Shown here: in pieces, positions 52,221 through 60,518 of the stretch
How positions within the stretch are numbered: the first letter of the stretch is position 1
How the letters are laid out: the number at the start of each line of letters is the position of its first letter
NCBI RefSeq assembly: GCF_000685035.1
Contig: NZ_BAYB01000002.1
Location: forward strand, 186,001-250,000
Direction of reading: 5' to 3'
DNA length: 64,000 nt
Source of the DNA: Paraburkholderia ferrariae NBRC 106233
GTDB taxonomy: Bacteria > Pseudomonadota > Gammaproteobacteria > Burkholderiales > Burkholderiaceae
Program-made: the position numbers and the translations under genes
Notes under the pieces: generated by a model
Told to the model about the DNA's origin: nothing
The model's input: the letters and a program-made list of their open reading frames with translations, nothing else
Database searches by the model: none

Positions 52221-53951
52221 TCAATGAACGGGGAGCAGTTGCATGGCTTCGTCCAGCGCGAGCGCACGCTCTTCCACGAGGGCGCGCAACGGGGCGGCGT
52301 GGGCGTCGCGCGCGTCGAGATCGAGCGGATCGCGCGGCAGCAGCTTGTGGCGCACGATCAGATGCGCGAGGGCGAGGCGGCGGAAGTCGGGTGCCGCGCG
52401 CGCGGCCTCGCAGGCCATGAAGACGGCCGTGGCGGCGTGGTAGAGCGCGGAGGCGGCCTGGCGGACCGACTCGTCGCGCCCGCACTCCGCCACGCTTTCG
52501 AGTGCGGCCCCGGCGCGTTCGAACACGCCGCGCAGCAGCGCCGCGCTGGCGTCGGGCAGCGCCGCTTCGGCCAGCTCCGCCCGCACGTAGCGCGCGAGCG
52601 AGTCCAGCGCGCCTTCGCGCTTCGCGGCGCGCGCGACATCGAGCGCCACGATATTGCTCGTGCCTTCCCAGATCGACCCCAGGTGCGCGTCGCGCACGAG
52701 CCGCGCGTCGCTCCACTCTTCGATATAGCCCACGCCGCCGCGTACCTCCATGGCGTCGCCCGTTACGCGGCGGGCGTCGCGGCAGGCGCGGAACTTGATG
52801 AGCGGCGTGAGGATGCGCACGCACTTCGCGGCGAGTTCGTCGCCGCCGTCCGCCCGGGGGAGCAGCGTGGCGATGCGCATGAACATCGAGCGCGCCTGCT
52901 CCGCGGGCAGCATCATCTTGAGCAGTTGGCGCTGCATGAGCGGCATTTCGATCAGCTTGCGGCCGAACGCCTCGCGATGGCGCGCGACGTGCAGCGCTTC
53001 GGTGACGGCGCGGCGCATGAGCCCCGCCGCGCGCACGCCATTCGAAAGCCGCGACATGTTGATCATGTCGGCCATCTGATGAAAGCCGCGGCCCACTTCG
53101 CCGATCAGATAGGCCTGCGCGCCCTCCAGCACGATCTCGCCGCTCGCCATCGAGCGGCTGCCGAGCTTGTCCTTCAGGCGCACGATGCGGTAGGCGTTGC
53201 GCGTGCCGTCCGGCAGCGTTTTCGGCAACAGGAACAGCGCGAGGCCCTTGATGCCGGGCGGCGCGTCGTCGGCGCGCGCGAGCACCATCGCCAGATCGGC
53301 ATCGGCGTTCGAGCAGAACCATTTGTCGCCGTGCAGGCGCCAGACTTCGTTGCCTTGCGCGTCCTTGCTACGTGCGGCGCGCGTGGCAATGCGCGCCACG
53401 TCCGAACCGGCCGCCTGCTCGGTCATGAACATCGCGCCCTGGTAGAGCGTGTCGAAGTCCTGCGAGGCAAGATCGGGCAGATAGCGGGCCACGAGTTCCG
53501 GCGCGCCGAAGCGGCGCAGCGTGCGCGTGAGCGAGTCGGTCATGCTCACCGGGCAGCACAGGCCGAACTCGGCCTGCACGAACAGGTAGGTGAGCGCGTA
53601 CTTCACGAGCGGCGCGGGCGGGTTGGGCTGGTGGCTCATGGCGGCGAGCCCCAGTTCCGCATAGGCCACGCGCTCCAGCGCCACGTAGTCCGCATGCTTG
53701 TCGATATGCTGGAGCGGTTCGCCGCGCCGCGTGCGGTGTTGCAGCACGGGGGGATGGTGGTCGGCCGCGAGGGCCCATTGGTCGAGTTCGTCGGAAGCGC
53801 GCTGGCCGAGCGTGTGAAGCCGGGGTTCCAGCGCACCGAAGGCGGCTTCGCCGAGGTAGCTGCGCAGCAGCGGGGCGAAACCCGGGTCGCTCGTATAGAA
53901 GTTGATGCCGCGGCTGTCGGGAATATTGGCTGCGCCGGATGGGTCGCTCAT
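52221..53951 (-). CDS. acyl-CoA dehydrogenase (long, AidB-type)
   Basis: 576 residues, longer than the usual ~380, with the AidB/isovaleryl-type C-terminal extension. Core motifs are MTEQAAGSDV (FAD-binding), LHGDKWFCSNADADL, and GGVGYIEEWSDARLVRDAHLGSIWEGTSNIVALD near the C-terminus. The catalytic Glu position is not certain by eye. It forms an operon with the CoA-transferase gene and is divergent from a LysR gene, its probable regulator. Some AidB relatives act in alkylation stress rather than fat oxidation, but the CoA-transferase neighbour favours catabolism. Confidence 0.9.
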   Translation of the reverse strand: MSDPSGAANIPDSRGINFYTSDPGFAPLLRSYLGEAAFGALEPRLHTLGQRASDELDQWALAADHHPPVLQHRTRRGEPLQHIDKHADYVALERVAYAELGLAAMSHQPNPPAPLVKYALTYLFVQAEFGLCCPVSMTDSLTRTLRRFGAPELVARYLPDLASQDFDTLYQGAMFMTEQAAGSDVARIATRAARSKDAQGNEVWRLHGDKWFCSNADADLAMVLARADDAPPGIKGLALFLLPKTLPDGTRNAYRIVRLKDKLGSRSMASGEIVLEGAQAYLIGEVGRGFHQMADMINMSRLSNGVRAAGLMRRAVTEALHVARHREAFGRKLIEMPLMQRQLLKMMLPAEQARSMFMRIATLLPRADGGDELAAKCVRILTPLIKFRACRDARRVTGDAMEVRGGVGYIEEWSDARLVRDAHLGSIWEGTSNIVALDVARAAKREGALDSLARYVRAELAEAALPDASAALLRGVFERAGAALESVAECGRDESVRQAASALYHAATAVFMACEAARAAPDFRRLALAHLIVRHKLLPRDPLDLDARDAHAAPLRALVEERALALDEAMQLLPVH

Positions 53952-53990
53952 CGCATGTCTCCTGGTTTTGGGCAAGCTTAGGACGGCCTT

Positions 53991-54045
53991 CGATAACGGT
54001 CCAATACAACCGATGTCCTGTACGATAAGCAGCATCTATCGATAA
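53991..54045. promoter_or_regulatory. CGATAA repeats in the acyl-CoA dehydrogenase/LysR divergent promoter
   Basis: CGATAA occurs three times on the same strand, at 53991-53996, 54023-54028 and 54040-54045, the last within the palindrome TATCGATA. The gap is 115 bp and contains the start regions of both genes. Plausible binding positions for the LysR product, low certainty. Confidence 0.4.
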
Positions 54046-54066
54046 AAACGCACCGGAGACACCCTC

Positions 54067-54966
54067 ATGGAACTCAAGCAGCTACGCTATTTCGTTGCGG
54101 TGGCCGAGGAACTGCACTTCGGGCGGGCCGCGCGGCGGCTCTTCATTTCACAGCCCGCGCTGAGCTTCGACATCCGCAAGTTCGAGGAGCAACTGGGCGT
54201 GCAACTGCTCGAACGCACCAACAAGGCGGTGTCGCTCACGAACGCGGGCCACGTGCTGCTGGAAGAGGCGCGGCGTTTGCTCGCGCAGGCCGAGGAGGTG
54301 CGGCGCATCACGGCGCGTTCGGCGCATGGGCTGGCGGGGCGCTTGCGCATCGGCTTCGTCAATTCGATGCTGTATCGCGGGCTGCCGGAGGCGGTGCGGC
54401 GTTTCGAGGCCGATCATCCGGCGGTGGAAGTGGTGTTGCGCGAGATGAATACGGCCGAGCAGGTGCAGGCGCTGCAACGCTTGCAGATCGATCTGGGCTT
54501 CGCGCACTGGGGCCGTTTTCCGGCCGAGGTGGAGTCCGAGGTGCTGTTTTCGGAGCCTTTTTTGTGTTGCCTGCCGGTGGAGCACGCGTATGCGCGCAAG
54601 CGGCGCATCGAACTGGGCAAGCTGGCGCGCGAGCCGTTCATCTTGTTTCCGCGCTCGGTGTCGCCGCACTATCACGACCAGATCATCGCGACCTGCGTCG
54701 AGGCGGGCTTCAGCCCGCAGATCCGCCACGAGGCGCGGCTGTGGCAGACCGTGGTGACGATGGTGGAGTTCGGCATGGGCGTCGCGCTCGTGCCAGCCGC
54801 GCTCGGGCGCGGCGGCAGCGAGCGCGTGGTGTTTCGGCCACTCTCAAGCAATCCTTATGAATCGCAAGTGTTGCGGCTCGTGCGTGCCGGCGATGCGGAC
54901 CGGCTGGCGATGGGGTTTGCGGCCTGGCTGGGCGGCGAGCGTCGGGCGGTGCCTGCCGCTCGTTAA
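54067..54966 (+). CDS. LysR-family regulator, divergent from the acyl-CoA dehydrogenase operon
   Basis: 299 residues. The winged helix is MELKQLRYFVAVAEELHFGRAARRLFISQPALSFDIRKFEEQLG, of the BenM/CatM-like style, and the effector domain starts around GRLRIGFVNSMLYRGLPEAVR. The divergent CoA-transferase/acyl-CoA dehydrogenase operon is the expected target. An acyl or aromatic carboxylate effector would fit but is unproven. Its stop shares TTAA with the convergent nrdJ gene. Confidence 0.92.
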   Translation: MELKQLRYFVAVAEELHFGRAARRLFISQPALSFDIRKFEEQLGVQLLERTNKAVSLTNAGHVLLEEARRLLAQAEEVRRITARSAHGLAGRLRIGFVNSMLYRGLPEAVRRFEADHPAVEVVLREMNTAEQVQALQRLQIDLGFAHWGRFPAEVESEVLFSEPFLCCLPVEHAYARKRRIELGKLAREPFILFPRSVSPHYHDQIIATCVEAGFSPQIRHEARLWQTVVTMVEFGMGVALVPAALGRGGSERVVFRPLSSNPYESQVLRLVRAGDADRLAMGFAAWLGGERRAVPAAR

Positions 54967-57521
54967 CCGCACGCCCCAATCTCCCCGCATGCCGTGCAGA
55001 AGTCGCACCCGTCCTTGCGGATCACGGCATTTGCCCCGCACGAGCCGCATTTGCGCCCGAGCATGGCGTGCGGCGCGGCGAACGTGGCGTCGGGCGGCAA
55101 AGCATGGGGGCCGTCCAGCACCGGGTCGCCTGCGGGCGTCGATGCGGGCGTCGTGCCGTCCGCGTCAACGCCCGCCGCGAGCGCCTGCGCCGCAGCGGCC
55201 GTCTTGTACTGTTGCGCGAGCAGCCGCGAGGGCACCTGCCGCCCTTCGGCGTCGAGAAACCCGCGGCGGTGAAGGATCTGCTGGATCGCATAGGCGATTG
55301 CCGCCACCTCCGAATCGTGCCAGAGCGGAATGCGCTTGCCGTCGAGCCGCTGCGTTTCGCCGTAGCGCACCTGGCCGCGGTCCCACGACACCTTGCGCAG
55401 ATCCTGCAGATTGCGCGCGACGAAACCGCCGCGCGCCGCGAGCGAGAGCGAGCGCATGGTCGCCGTGATCCATTGCTGCGACTCGTCGCGCTGGCCAATG
55501 GGAATGAAGAACTCGATGGGCCGCTCGATCGTCGCCGCTTCGCCGCCCACCTGGCCGGTCACTTCGAGAAACGACACGGCCACGTAGAGCGACACCTTGC
55601 CCGCCTGCGTCAGATATTCGATCTTCTCGATCACGGCGGGCAGCTCGCCCTTGGGGCGATGGTCGATCGCCACGCGCAAGGGGTCGAGCAGCGCGTCGGC
55701 GAGCGTTTCGTCCGCGGCGGGCAGCGTCTGCAGCACCGCGCCGAGCGTCTCGTTCGGGCGATAGGTGGCGAGTCCCTTGAGGCCGCGCCGCCACGCATCG
55801 AGATACAGCCCTTCGAAGGCTTCGAACGGATAGTCGGCGGGCACGTTGACGGTCTTCGATATCGACGTATCGACGAAGGGCTGCACCGCCTCCATCATCG
55901 CGATGTGTTCCTGCGCGCTCATTTCCAGCGCGCTCACGAAGTAGTCCGGCAGCGCGTTCACATCGCCGCCCAGGGCGCGATAGAGGCGCCACGCGTGGTC
56001 TTCGACAGCGAAGGTCTCGCTGCTGCCGTCGCTCATGCGGCGCGTGCGCTGGTAGGTCCACGAGAACGCGGGCTCGATGCCGTTCGATACGTTGTCGGCG
56101 AAGGCGAGGCTCACCGTGCCGGTGGGCGCGATCGAGAGCAGATGGCTGTTGCGGATGCCGTGTTCGCGGATCGCGTCCTTGAGCTCGGCGGGCAGGCGCG
56201 AGGCAAAGGTGCCCGCTTCCAGATAGGTGGCCGCGTCAAAGAGCGGGAACGCGCCGCGCTCGCGCGCGAGTTCCACCGAGGCGCGATAGGCGGCGTCGCG
56301 CATGGTGTGGCCCACGCGGGTGCCGAACGCGCAGCCCTCCGCCGAGTCGTAGCGGATGCCGAGCATCACGAGCGTGTCGCCGAGGCCCGTGAAGCCCACG
56401 CCGATACGCCGTTTGGCCGCCGCTTCGGCGCGCTGTTCGGGCAGCGGCCAGAGCGTGACGTCGAGCACGTCGTCGAGAAAGCGGACCTGGGTGGCCGTGC
56501 GTTCGGCGAGCGCGTGCCAGTCGAACGACGGCTTGCCACCCTTCAGTTGTGCGAAGGGATCGATAACGAAGCGCGTGAGGTCGAGCGGCCCGAGATTGCA
56601 GCAGCCGTAGGGCGGCAAGGGCTGCTCGCCGCACGGGTTCGTCGCGCGGATCGTTTCCTGCGCACGCAGGTTGTTGTCCTCGTTCATGCGCGAGATGAAC
56701 ACCACGCCCGGCTCGGCGATGTCGTAGGTCGAGCGCATGATCGTGTCCCAGAGCGCGCGGGCACGCGGTTCGGCGTAGATCCACAAGCCGTCTTCGCGCT
56801 GGCGCAGGTCGCCGGCGGCGCGCAGCGCGGGCGAGGGTTCGGCGCGATGCACGAGCGGCCAGAGTGCGTCGTTTTCGACCGCGTGCATGAACGCGTCGGT
56901 CACGGCCACGGAGACGTTGAAGTTGTTCCAGCGCCCCCGCGCATGCTTGGCTTCGATGAACTCGGGCAGGTCGGGGTGATCGCAGTCGAGCACGGCCATC
57001 TGCGCGCCGCGCCGCGCGCCCGCGCTTTCCACGGTGCGGCACGAGGCGTCGAAGACGTCGATGTAGCTGCACGGGCCGGAGGCGTTGGACCCCGTCGAGC
57101 GCACGAACGCGCCGCGCGGGCGGATGGCCGAGAAGTTATAGCCGACGCCGCCGCCGCGGCGCATGGTCTCGGCGGCCTGCAGCAGCGCGACGTAGATGCC
57201 GGGGCGGCCTTCGTCGTCCACGCCCTGGATGCTGTCGCCCACGGGCTGCACGAAGCAGTTGATGAGCGTGGCTTCGATGCCGGTGCCCGCCGCGCTCATG
57301 ATGCGCCCGGCGCCGAGCGCGCCGTGGCGCAGGTTGTCGGCGAAGCGCGCCTCGATGGCGGCGCGTTGGGCGGGCGGTTCGGCCATGGCGACGCCGCGGG
57401 CGACGCGGCGATAGACGTCGTCGGCGCTGCGCTCGTCGCCCTTGGCATACTTTTCGAGCAGGACGTCGAGCGAGAATTGCTGCGGGGCGACAGGCAGCGG
57501 GAGGGGATCGTTTTCGGCCAT
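54963..57521 (-). CDS. nrdJ: adenosylcobalamin-dependent (class II) ribonucleotide reductase
   Basis: 852 residues from the ATG at 57521. Active-site features: the first cysteine in TLINCFVQPVGDS, the thiyl-radical motif NPCGEQPLPPYGC, and SIAPTGTVSLAF. The C-terminus carries a zinc-finger-like cluster, CGSCGANAVIRKDGCDFCTACGEIG, that recycles reducing equivalents in this class. It makes deoxyribonucleotides with adenosylcobalamin and works with or without oxygen. I looked upstream for a cobalamin riboswitch and saw no B12 box. The start is followed downstream on the same strand by no other gene; it shares TTAA at the stop with the LysR gene. Confidence 0.95.
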   Translation of the reverse strand: MAENDPLPLPVAPQQFSLDVLLEKYAKGDERSADDVYRRVARGVAMAEPPAQRAAIEARFADNLRHGALGAGRIMSAAGTGIEATLINCFVQPVGDSIQGVDDEGRPGIYVALLQAAETMRRGGGVGYNFSAIRPRGAFVRSTGSNASGPCSYIDVFDASCRTVESAGARRGAQMAVLDCDHPDLPEFIEAKHARGRWNNFNVSVAVTDAFMHAVENDALWPLVHRAEPSPALRAAGDLRQREDGLWIYAEPRARALWDTIMRSTYDIAEPGVVFISRMNEDNNLRAQETIRATNPCGEQPLPPYGCCNLGPLDLTRFVIDPFAQLKGGKPSFDWHALAERTATQVRFLDDVLDVTLWPLPEQRAEAAAKRRIGVGFTGLGDTLVMLGIRYDSAEGCAFGTRVGHTMRDAAYRASVELARERGAFPLFDAATYLEAGTFASRLPAELKDAIREHGIRNSHLLSIAPTGTVSLAFADNVSNGIEPAFSWTYQRTRRMSDGSSETFAVEDHAWRLYRALGGDVNALPDYFVSALEMSAQEHIAMMEAVQPFVDTSISKTVNVPADYPFEAFEGLYLDAWRRGLKGLATYRPNETLGAVLQTLPAADETLADALLDPLRVAIDHRPKGELPAVIEKIEYLTQAGKVSLYVAVSFLEVTGQVGGEAATIERPIEFFIPIGQRDESQQWITATMRSLSLAARGGFVARNLQDLRKVSWDRGQVRYGETQRLDGKRIPLWHDSEVAAIAYAIQQILHRRGFLDAEGRQVPSRLLAQQYKTAAAAQALAAGVDADGTTPASTPAGDPVLDGPHALPPDATFAAPHAMLGRKCGSCGANAVIRKDGCDFCTACGEIGACG

Positions 57522-57804
57522 GGGCTCACTCCTCGCAGGGCGCCGCGCTGGCCGGGGATCTGGAAGCCTCGGGGGGCGCCCCGGAGGCGTTTCCAGGGAA
57601 CCGAAGGGCCGAACCGGCGCCGCATGCATGGGCTCCACCATACCGCAGCGGCGCCTGCCGTGCCCGGCGAGGTGCAACTGTGCCGCCGCGGGGCTGCCGA
57701 AGCGGGCGGGGCGGTTACACTGCGTCTCGAAGCGAAGCCGGGGGCCGCAGGGGGCTGGGACGGCGGCGCCGTTCGATGCCGGCTCATCGACCCCGGGGCG
57801 GGGC
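57522..57804. other. intergenic region upstream of nrdJ
   Basis: 283 bp of GC-rich sequence between DUF3331 and nrdJ (both minus strand). It has local inverted symmetry (ggggcgcccc at about 57573-57582) but no recognised riboswitch, promoter or gene. Confidence 0.4.
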
Positions 57805-58092
57805 TTATTCGGGGGCGAGGTCGCCGAATACTTCGGCGGCGATCATGACGGAGGCGTTCAGCGGTGCGGGGCGTTCGGCCGGCTTGAACACGGCGTCGCC
57901 GCGGCGGATCTTGCGGCGCGACACGGCGCAGGTTCCCGACGTATGCGCGGAGCGGCGGCGCCAGCGTTGTTCCCCGTAGTGGCAGCGGCCCGGCTCGACC
58001 CAGCGGATCACGAGTGCGCCGTCCGTCTGTTCGAGCACTTCGATGCGCTCGCCGTTGGCACCGTCTAGCGCGAGGCACGCTTTGGATTTCAT
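57805..58092 (-). CDS. DUF3331-family small protein
   Basis: 95 residues from the ATG at 58092. The sequence contains VIRWVEPGRCHYGEQRWRRRSAHTSGTCAVSRRKIRRGDAVFKP and ends VMIAAEVFG. The Cys-x-n-Cys, Trp- and Arg-rich centre matches DUF3331, a family I associate with Burkholderia and relatives, of unknown function. The two cysteines and the GDAVFKP strand could coordinate a metal, but this is not established. It stands alone between nrdJ and the AI-2E-family gene. Confidence 0.8.
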   Translation of the reverse strand: MKSKACLALDGANGERIEVLEQTDGALVIRWVEPGRCHYGEQRWRRRSAHTSGTCAVSRRKIRRGDAVFKPAERPAPLNASVMIAAEVFGDLAPE

Positions 58093-58461
58093 TATCGGCT
58101 CCGTAGGTGGGGTTGCCGCGAATGTAGTCCTGCCGGGCGCCGCGTGCCATTGTGCCGGCGTTGAAACACCATTCCATAATCGACAACAATGCCCCTGCGA
58201 CATGTTGCGATTCACGAAGGAATGGGGCTTTGCGGGTGATCTGCGTCAACCTGACGGATTTGTGCAACGCAGTGTTGTACCAGGCGCGACATCGAAACGC
58301 CGTCCGCGAGGGGATCGAGAGAGGGGGCGGAACGCTTTGGCGGCGCGTGGATCGGAACAGGATGTGCGCGCCGAACGCGCTCGGGGCCTGGGAGGGGCGG
58401 TTCGCCGGCGACGCCGTTGCGCGGCCCCGGCAGCCGATTGGTTGATTTTTATTGAGGTTAC
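58093..58461. other. intergenic region, DUF3331 / AI-2E transporter
   Basis: 369 bp between divergent genes. The part nearest DUF3331 (58150-58280) is less GC-rich and could carry promoters. An open frame at 58152-58445 has no plausible ribosome site and an Arg/Gly-rich shadow composition. No supported feature. Confidence 0.45.
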
Positions 58462-59529
58462 ATGATTCATCGTCCACCTGCTCCGAACTCCGCAAACGGG
58501 CAGAAAATCCAGCGCGCCGCCTCCGCGGCGCTGTTCGCCGCTCTGGTGCTTGTCGCGCTGTGGGTCGTGCGCGAATTCATTCCCGCCGTGGCGTGGGCGA
58601 GCGTGCTCGCCATCGTGCTGTGGCCGGCCTATCGGGCCGTCGAGCGGCACCGCTGGTTCCAGCGCCGCACCACCGTCATCGCCACGGTGCTGACGCTGGC
58701 CATTGCGCTCCTCGTGGTGCTGCCGATCACGGTCACGGCGATCCAGGCGGGCGGCGAGGCGCACGATCTCTTCGTGTGGTTCCACGCGGCGCAGGAGAAC
58801 GGCGTGCCGGTGCCCGAGTTCGTCGCGCATCTGCCGGTGGGCAGCCACCAGGTGGCCGACTGGTGGCAGGCCAATCTCGCGCAGCCGCTCAAGACGTCCT
58901 CGGCGATGAAAAGCCTGCATGGCGACGCCGTCGTCGAATTCGGGCGGCACTTCGGCGTGCGCGCGGCAAGGGCTTCGATGACCTTCGCCTTCATGCTGGT
59001 CACGCTGTTCGTGATCTTCCAGGCGGGGCCGCGCTTCTCCGGCACGCTGGTCCGCGGGGCGCAACGCGCGTTCGGCGCCGACGGAGCCGATCTGCTGGCG
59101 CGCATGGCCGCCGCGGTGCGGGCGACGGTGACGGGGCTCGTGGTCGTCGGGCTCGGCGAGGGCGTGCTGCTGGGCGCGGCCTATCTCGTGACCGGCGTGC
59201 CGCACGCGGCGCTGCTCGGCACCGTGACGGCCGTCGCGGCCATGCTGCCGTTTTGCGCGCCCGTGGTGTTCGGGCTCGCGGCGCTCTGGCTGCTCGTACA
59301 GGGATCGGTGGTCGCGGCCATCGGCCTTGCGGTGTGGGGCTGCGTCGTGGTGTTCGTGGCCGAGCATTTCGTGCGGCCCGTGCTGATCGGCAATTCCACG
59401 CGCCTGCCGTTCCTGCTGGTGCTCTTCGGCATCCTCGGCGGCGCGACGACGTTCGGGCTGATCGGCATCTTCATCGGCCCGGCGCTCATGACCGTGCTGA
59501 TGGTGCTGTGGGCGAACTGGGCCGAGTGA
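58462..59529 (+). CDS. AI-2E-family (PerM/TqsA-like) membrane transporter
   Basis: 355 residues. Membrane helices are arranged as in the AI-2E exporter family: ALFAALVLVALWVVREFIPAVAWASVLAIVLWPAYRAVER at the start, a soluble stretch around 110-200, then the C-terminal block with LLGAAYLVTGVPHAALLGTVTAVAAMLPF, FVAEHFVRPVLIGNSTRLPFLLVLFGILGGATTFGLIGIFIGP, which is diagnostic. The family includes TqsA (autoinducer-2 export), Na+/H+ antiporters and others, so the substrate here is open. Single gene. Confidence 0.92.
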   Translation: MIHRPPAPNSANGQKIQRAASAALFAALVLVALWVVREFIPAVAWASVLAIVLWPAYRAVERHRWFQRRTTVIATVLTLAIALLVVLPITVTAIQAGGEAHDLFVWFHAAQENGVPVPEFVAHLPVGSHQVADWWQANLAQPLKTSSAMKSLHGDAVVEFGRHFGVRAARASMTFAFMLVTLFVIFQAGPRFSGTLVRGAQRAFGADGADLLARMAAAVRATVTGLVVVGLGEGVLLGAAYLVTGVPHAALLGTVTAVAAMLPFCAPVVFGLAALWLLVQGSVVAAIGLAVWGCVVVFVAEHFVRPVLIGNSTRLPFLLVLFGILGGATTFGLIGIFIGPALMTVLMVLWANWAE

Positions 59530-59580
59530 GCTTGCGGCGCGTGCCGTCAAGGCGCGTGCCGTGACAACGCGCCTACGCAG

Positions 59581-60435
59581 TCAATGCACGCACGCGAGCG
59601 TGTATTTGAGCGCCGCCGGCAGCAACTGGCGCCACACGGGCCAGACGTGCCCGCCATCGACGATGCGCAGCGCCGCCGGATTGCCCGCTTCGCGCAGCCG
59701 CGTATAGAGCAGCGACGATTCGGCCTGGATCACGAGGTCGTCGTCGCCCGAGGCGACGAAGATGGGCAGGCGCCAGGGCCGCGCGAAATAGGCGCTCCAT
59801 AGCGCGGGGTAGTTGAGGGCGTGCCAGACGTGCGGGTCGAACTGGTGCTCGCCGAACACGCCCACCCGGCGCGCCGACGAAGCGGGCGGCGGATCGCTCG
59901 CGTAGATCGCGGGCGAGAGCAGCAGCGCGCCGCAGAACGCGTCCGGATGCTCCATCGCATAGCGCAGCGCGCCGAAGCCGCCCATCGAAACGCCGCCTAT
60001 CGCCCGCCCGCCGCGGTCGCCGGCCACCGCGTAGTGGCGCTCGATCTCGGGCATCAGGTCTTCGAAGAAGGCCGTCTCCATCTTCTCCTTGCGATCGACG
60101 TACCAGTCGGTGCCGCCCTGCGGCATCACGATCACGACCGGTGCGATCTCGTGGCGTGCGATCAGCGTGTCGACGGTCGTTTGCAGGTCGCCTTGCGTCA
60201 CCCAGTCCATCGGCTCGCCGTTGTTGCCGTGCAGGAGGTAGAGCACGGGGTAGCTCGCGGCGTCGGCACGGTAGCCCGTGGGCAGATAGATCACGTACTG
60301 CCAGTCGCGCCCGAGCGCGGCCGAATGGAACGTGCGCACGGAGACCGTGCTGGCCGCGGCGGGCAGCGTGCTCAAGGCGAGTGCGGGCAGGGCGGCGGCG
60401 AGGGCGAGCAGCGCCGTTCGAAGAAGTCTGCGCAT
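59581..60435 (-). CDS. exported esterase (esterase D/feruloyl-esterase-like alpha/beta hydrolase)
   Basis: 284 residues from the ATG at 60435, with a Sec signal ending near LSTLPAAAST. The nucleophile elbow is GGVSMGGFGALR (Ser). The oxyanion region YPVLYLLHGNNGEPMDW and late GDDDLVIQ and DGGHVWPVWRQLL (Asp, His) complete the triad. This is the esterase-D/PHB-depolymerase-like group of secreted carboxylesterases. It is probably cotranscribed with the OpgC-like gene, which ends at 60519 just upstream (84 bp gap), both on the minus strand. Substrate unknown. Confidence 0.88.
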   Translation of the reverse strand: MRRLLRTALLALAAALPALALSTLPAAASTVSVRTFHSAALGRDWQYVIYLPTGYRADAASYPVLYLLHGNNGEPMDWVTQGDLQTTVDTLIARHEIAPVVIVMPQGGTDWYVDRKEKMETAFFEDLMPEIERHYAVAGDRGGRAIGGVSMGGFGALRYAMEHPDAFCGALLLSPAIYASDPPPASSARRVGVFGEHQFDPHVWHALNYPALWSAYFARPWRLPIFVASGDDDLVIQAESSLLYTRLREAGNPAALRIVDGGHVWPVWRQLLPAALKYTLACVH

Positions 60436-60518
60436 GGCAGGCAAACGGATGACGATGAGGCGCAAAAGGCGCGGGGAGACCATGCTAGCAGCCGCGCGAG
60501 GCGGCCGGCCAGCGCATT

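Noticed and set aside
57522..57804. Cobalamin riboswitch upstream of nrdJ
   Set aside because: Looked for a B12-box-like sequence and conserved core on the minus strand and found none by eye; a covariance search would decide.
55068..57848. 926-codon open frame antisense to nrdJ
   Set aside because: Shadow; nrdJ on the other strand has catalytic motifs throughout.
58152..58445. 97-codon open frame in the DUF3331/AI-2E gap
   Set aside because: No Shine-Dalgarno, Arg/Gly-rich C-terminal half, no domain; treated as intergenic.
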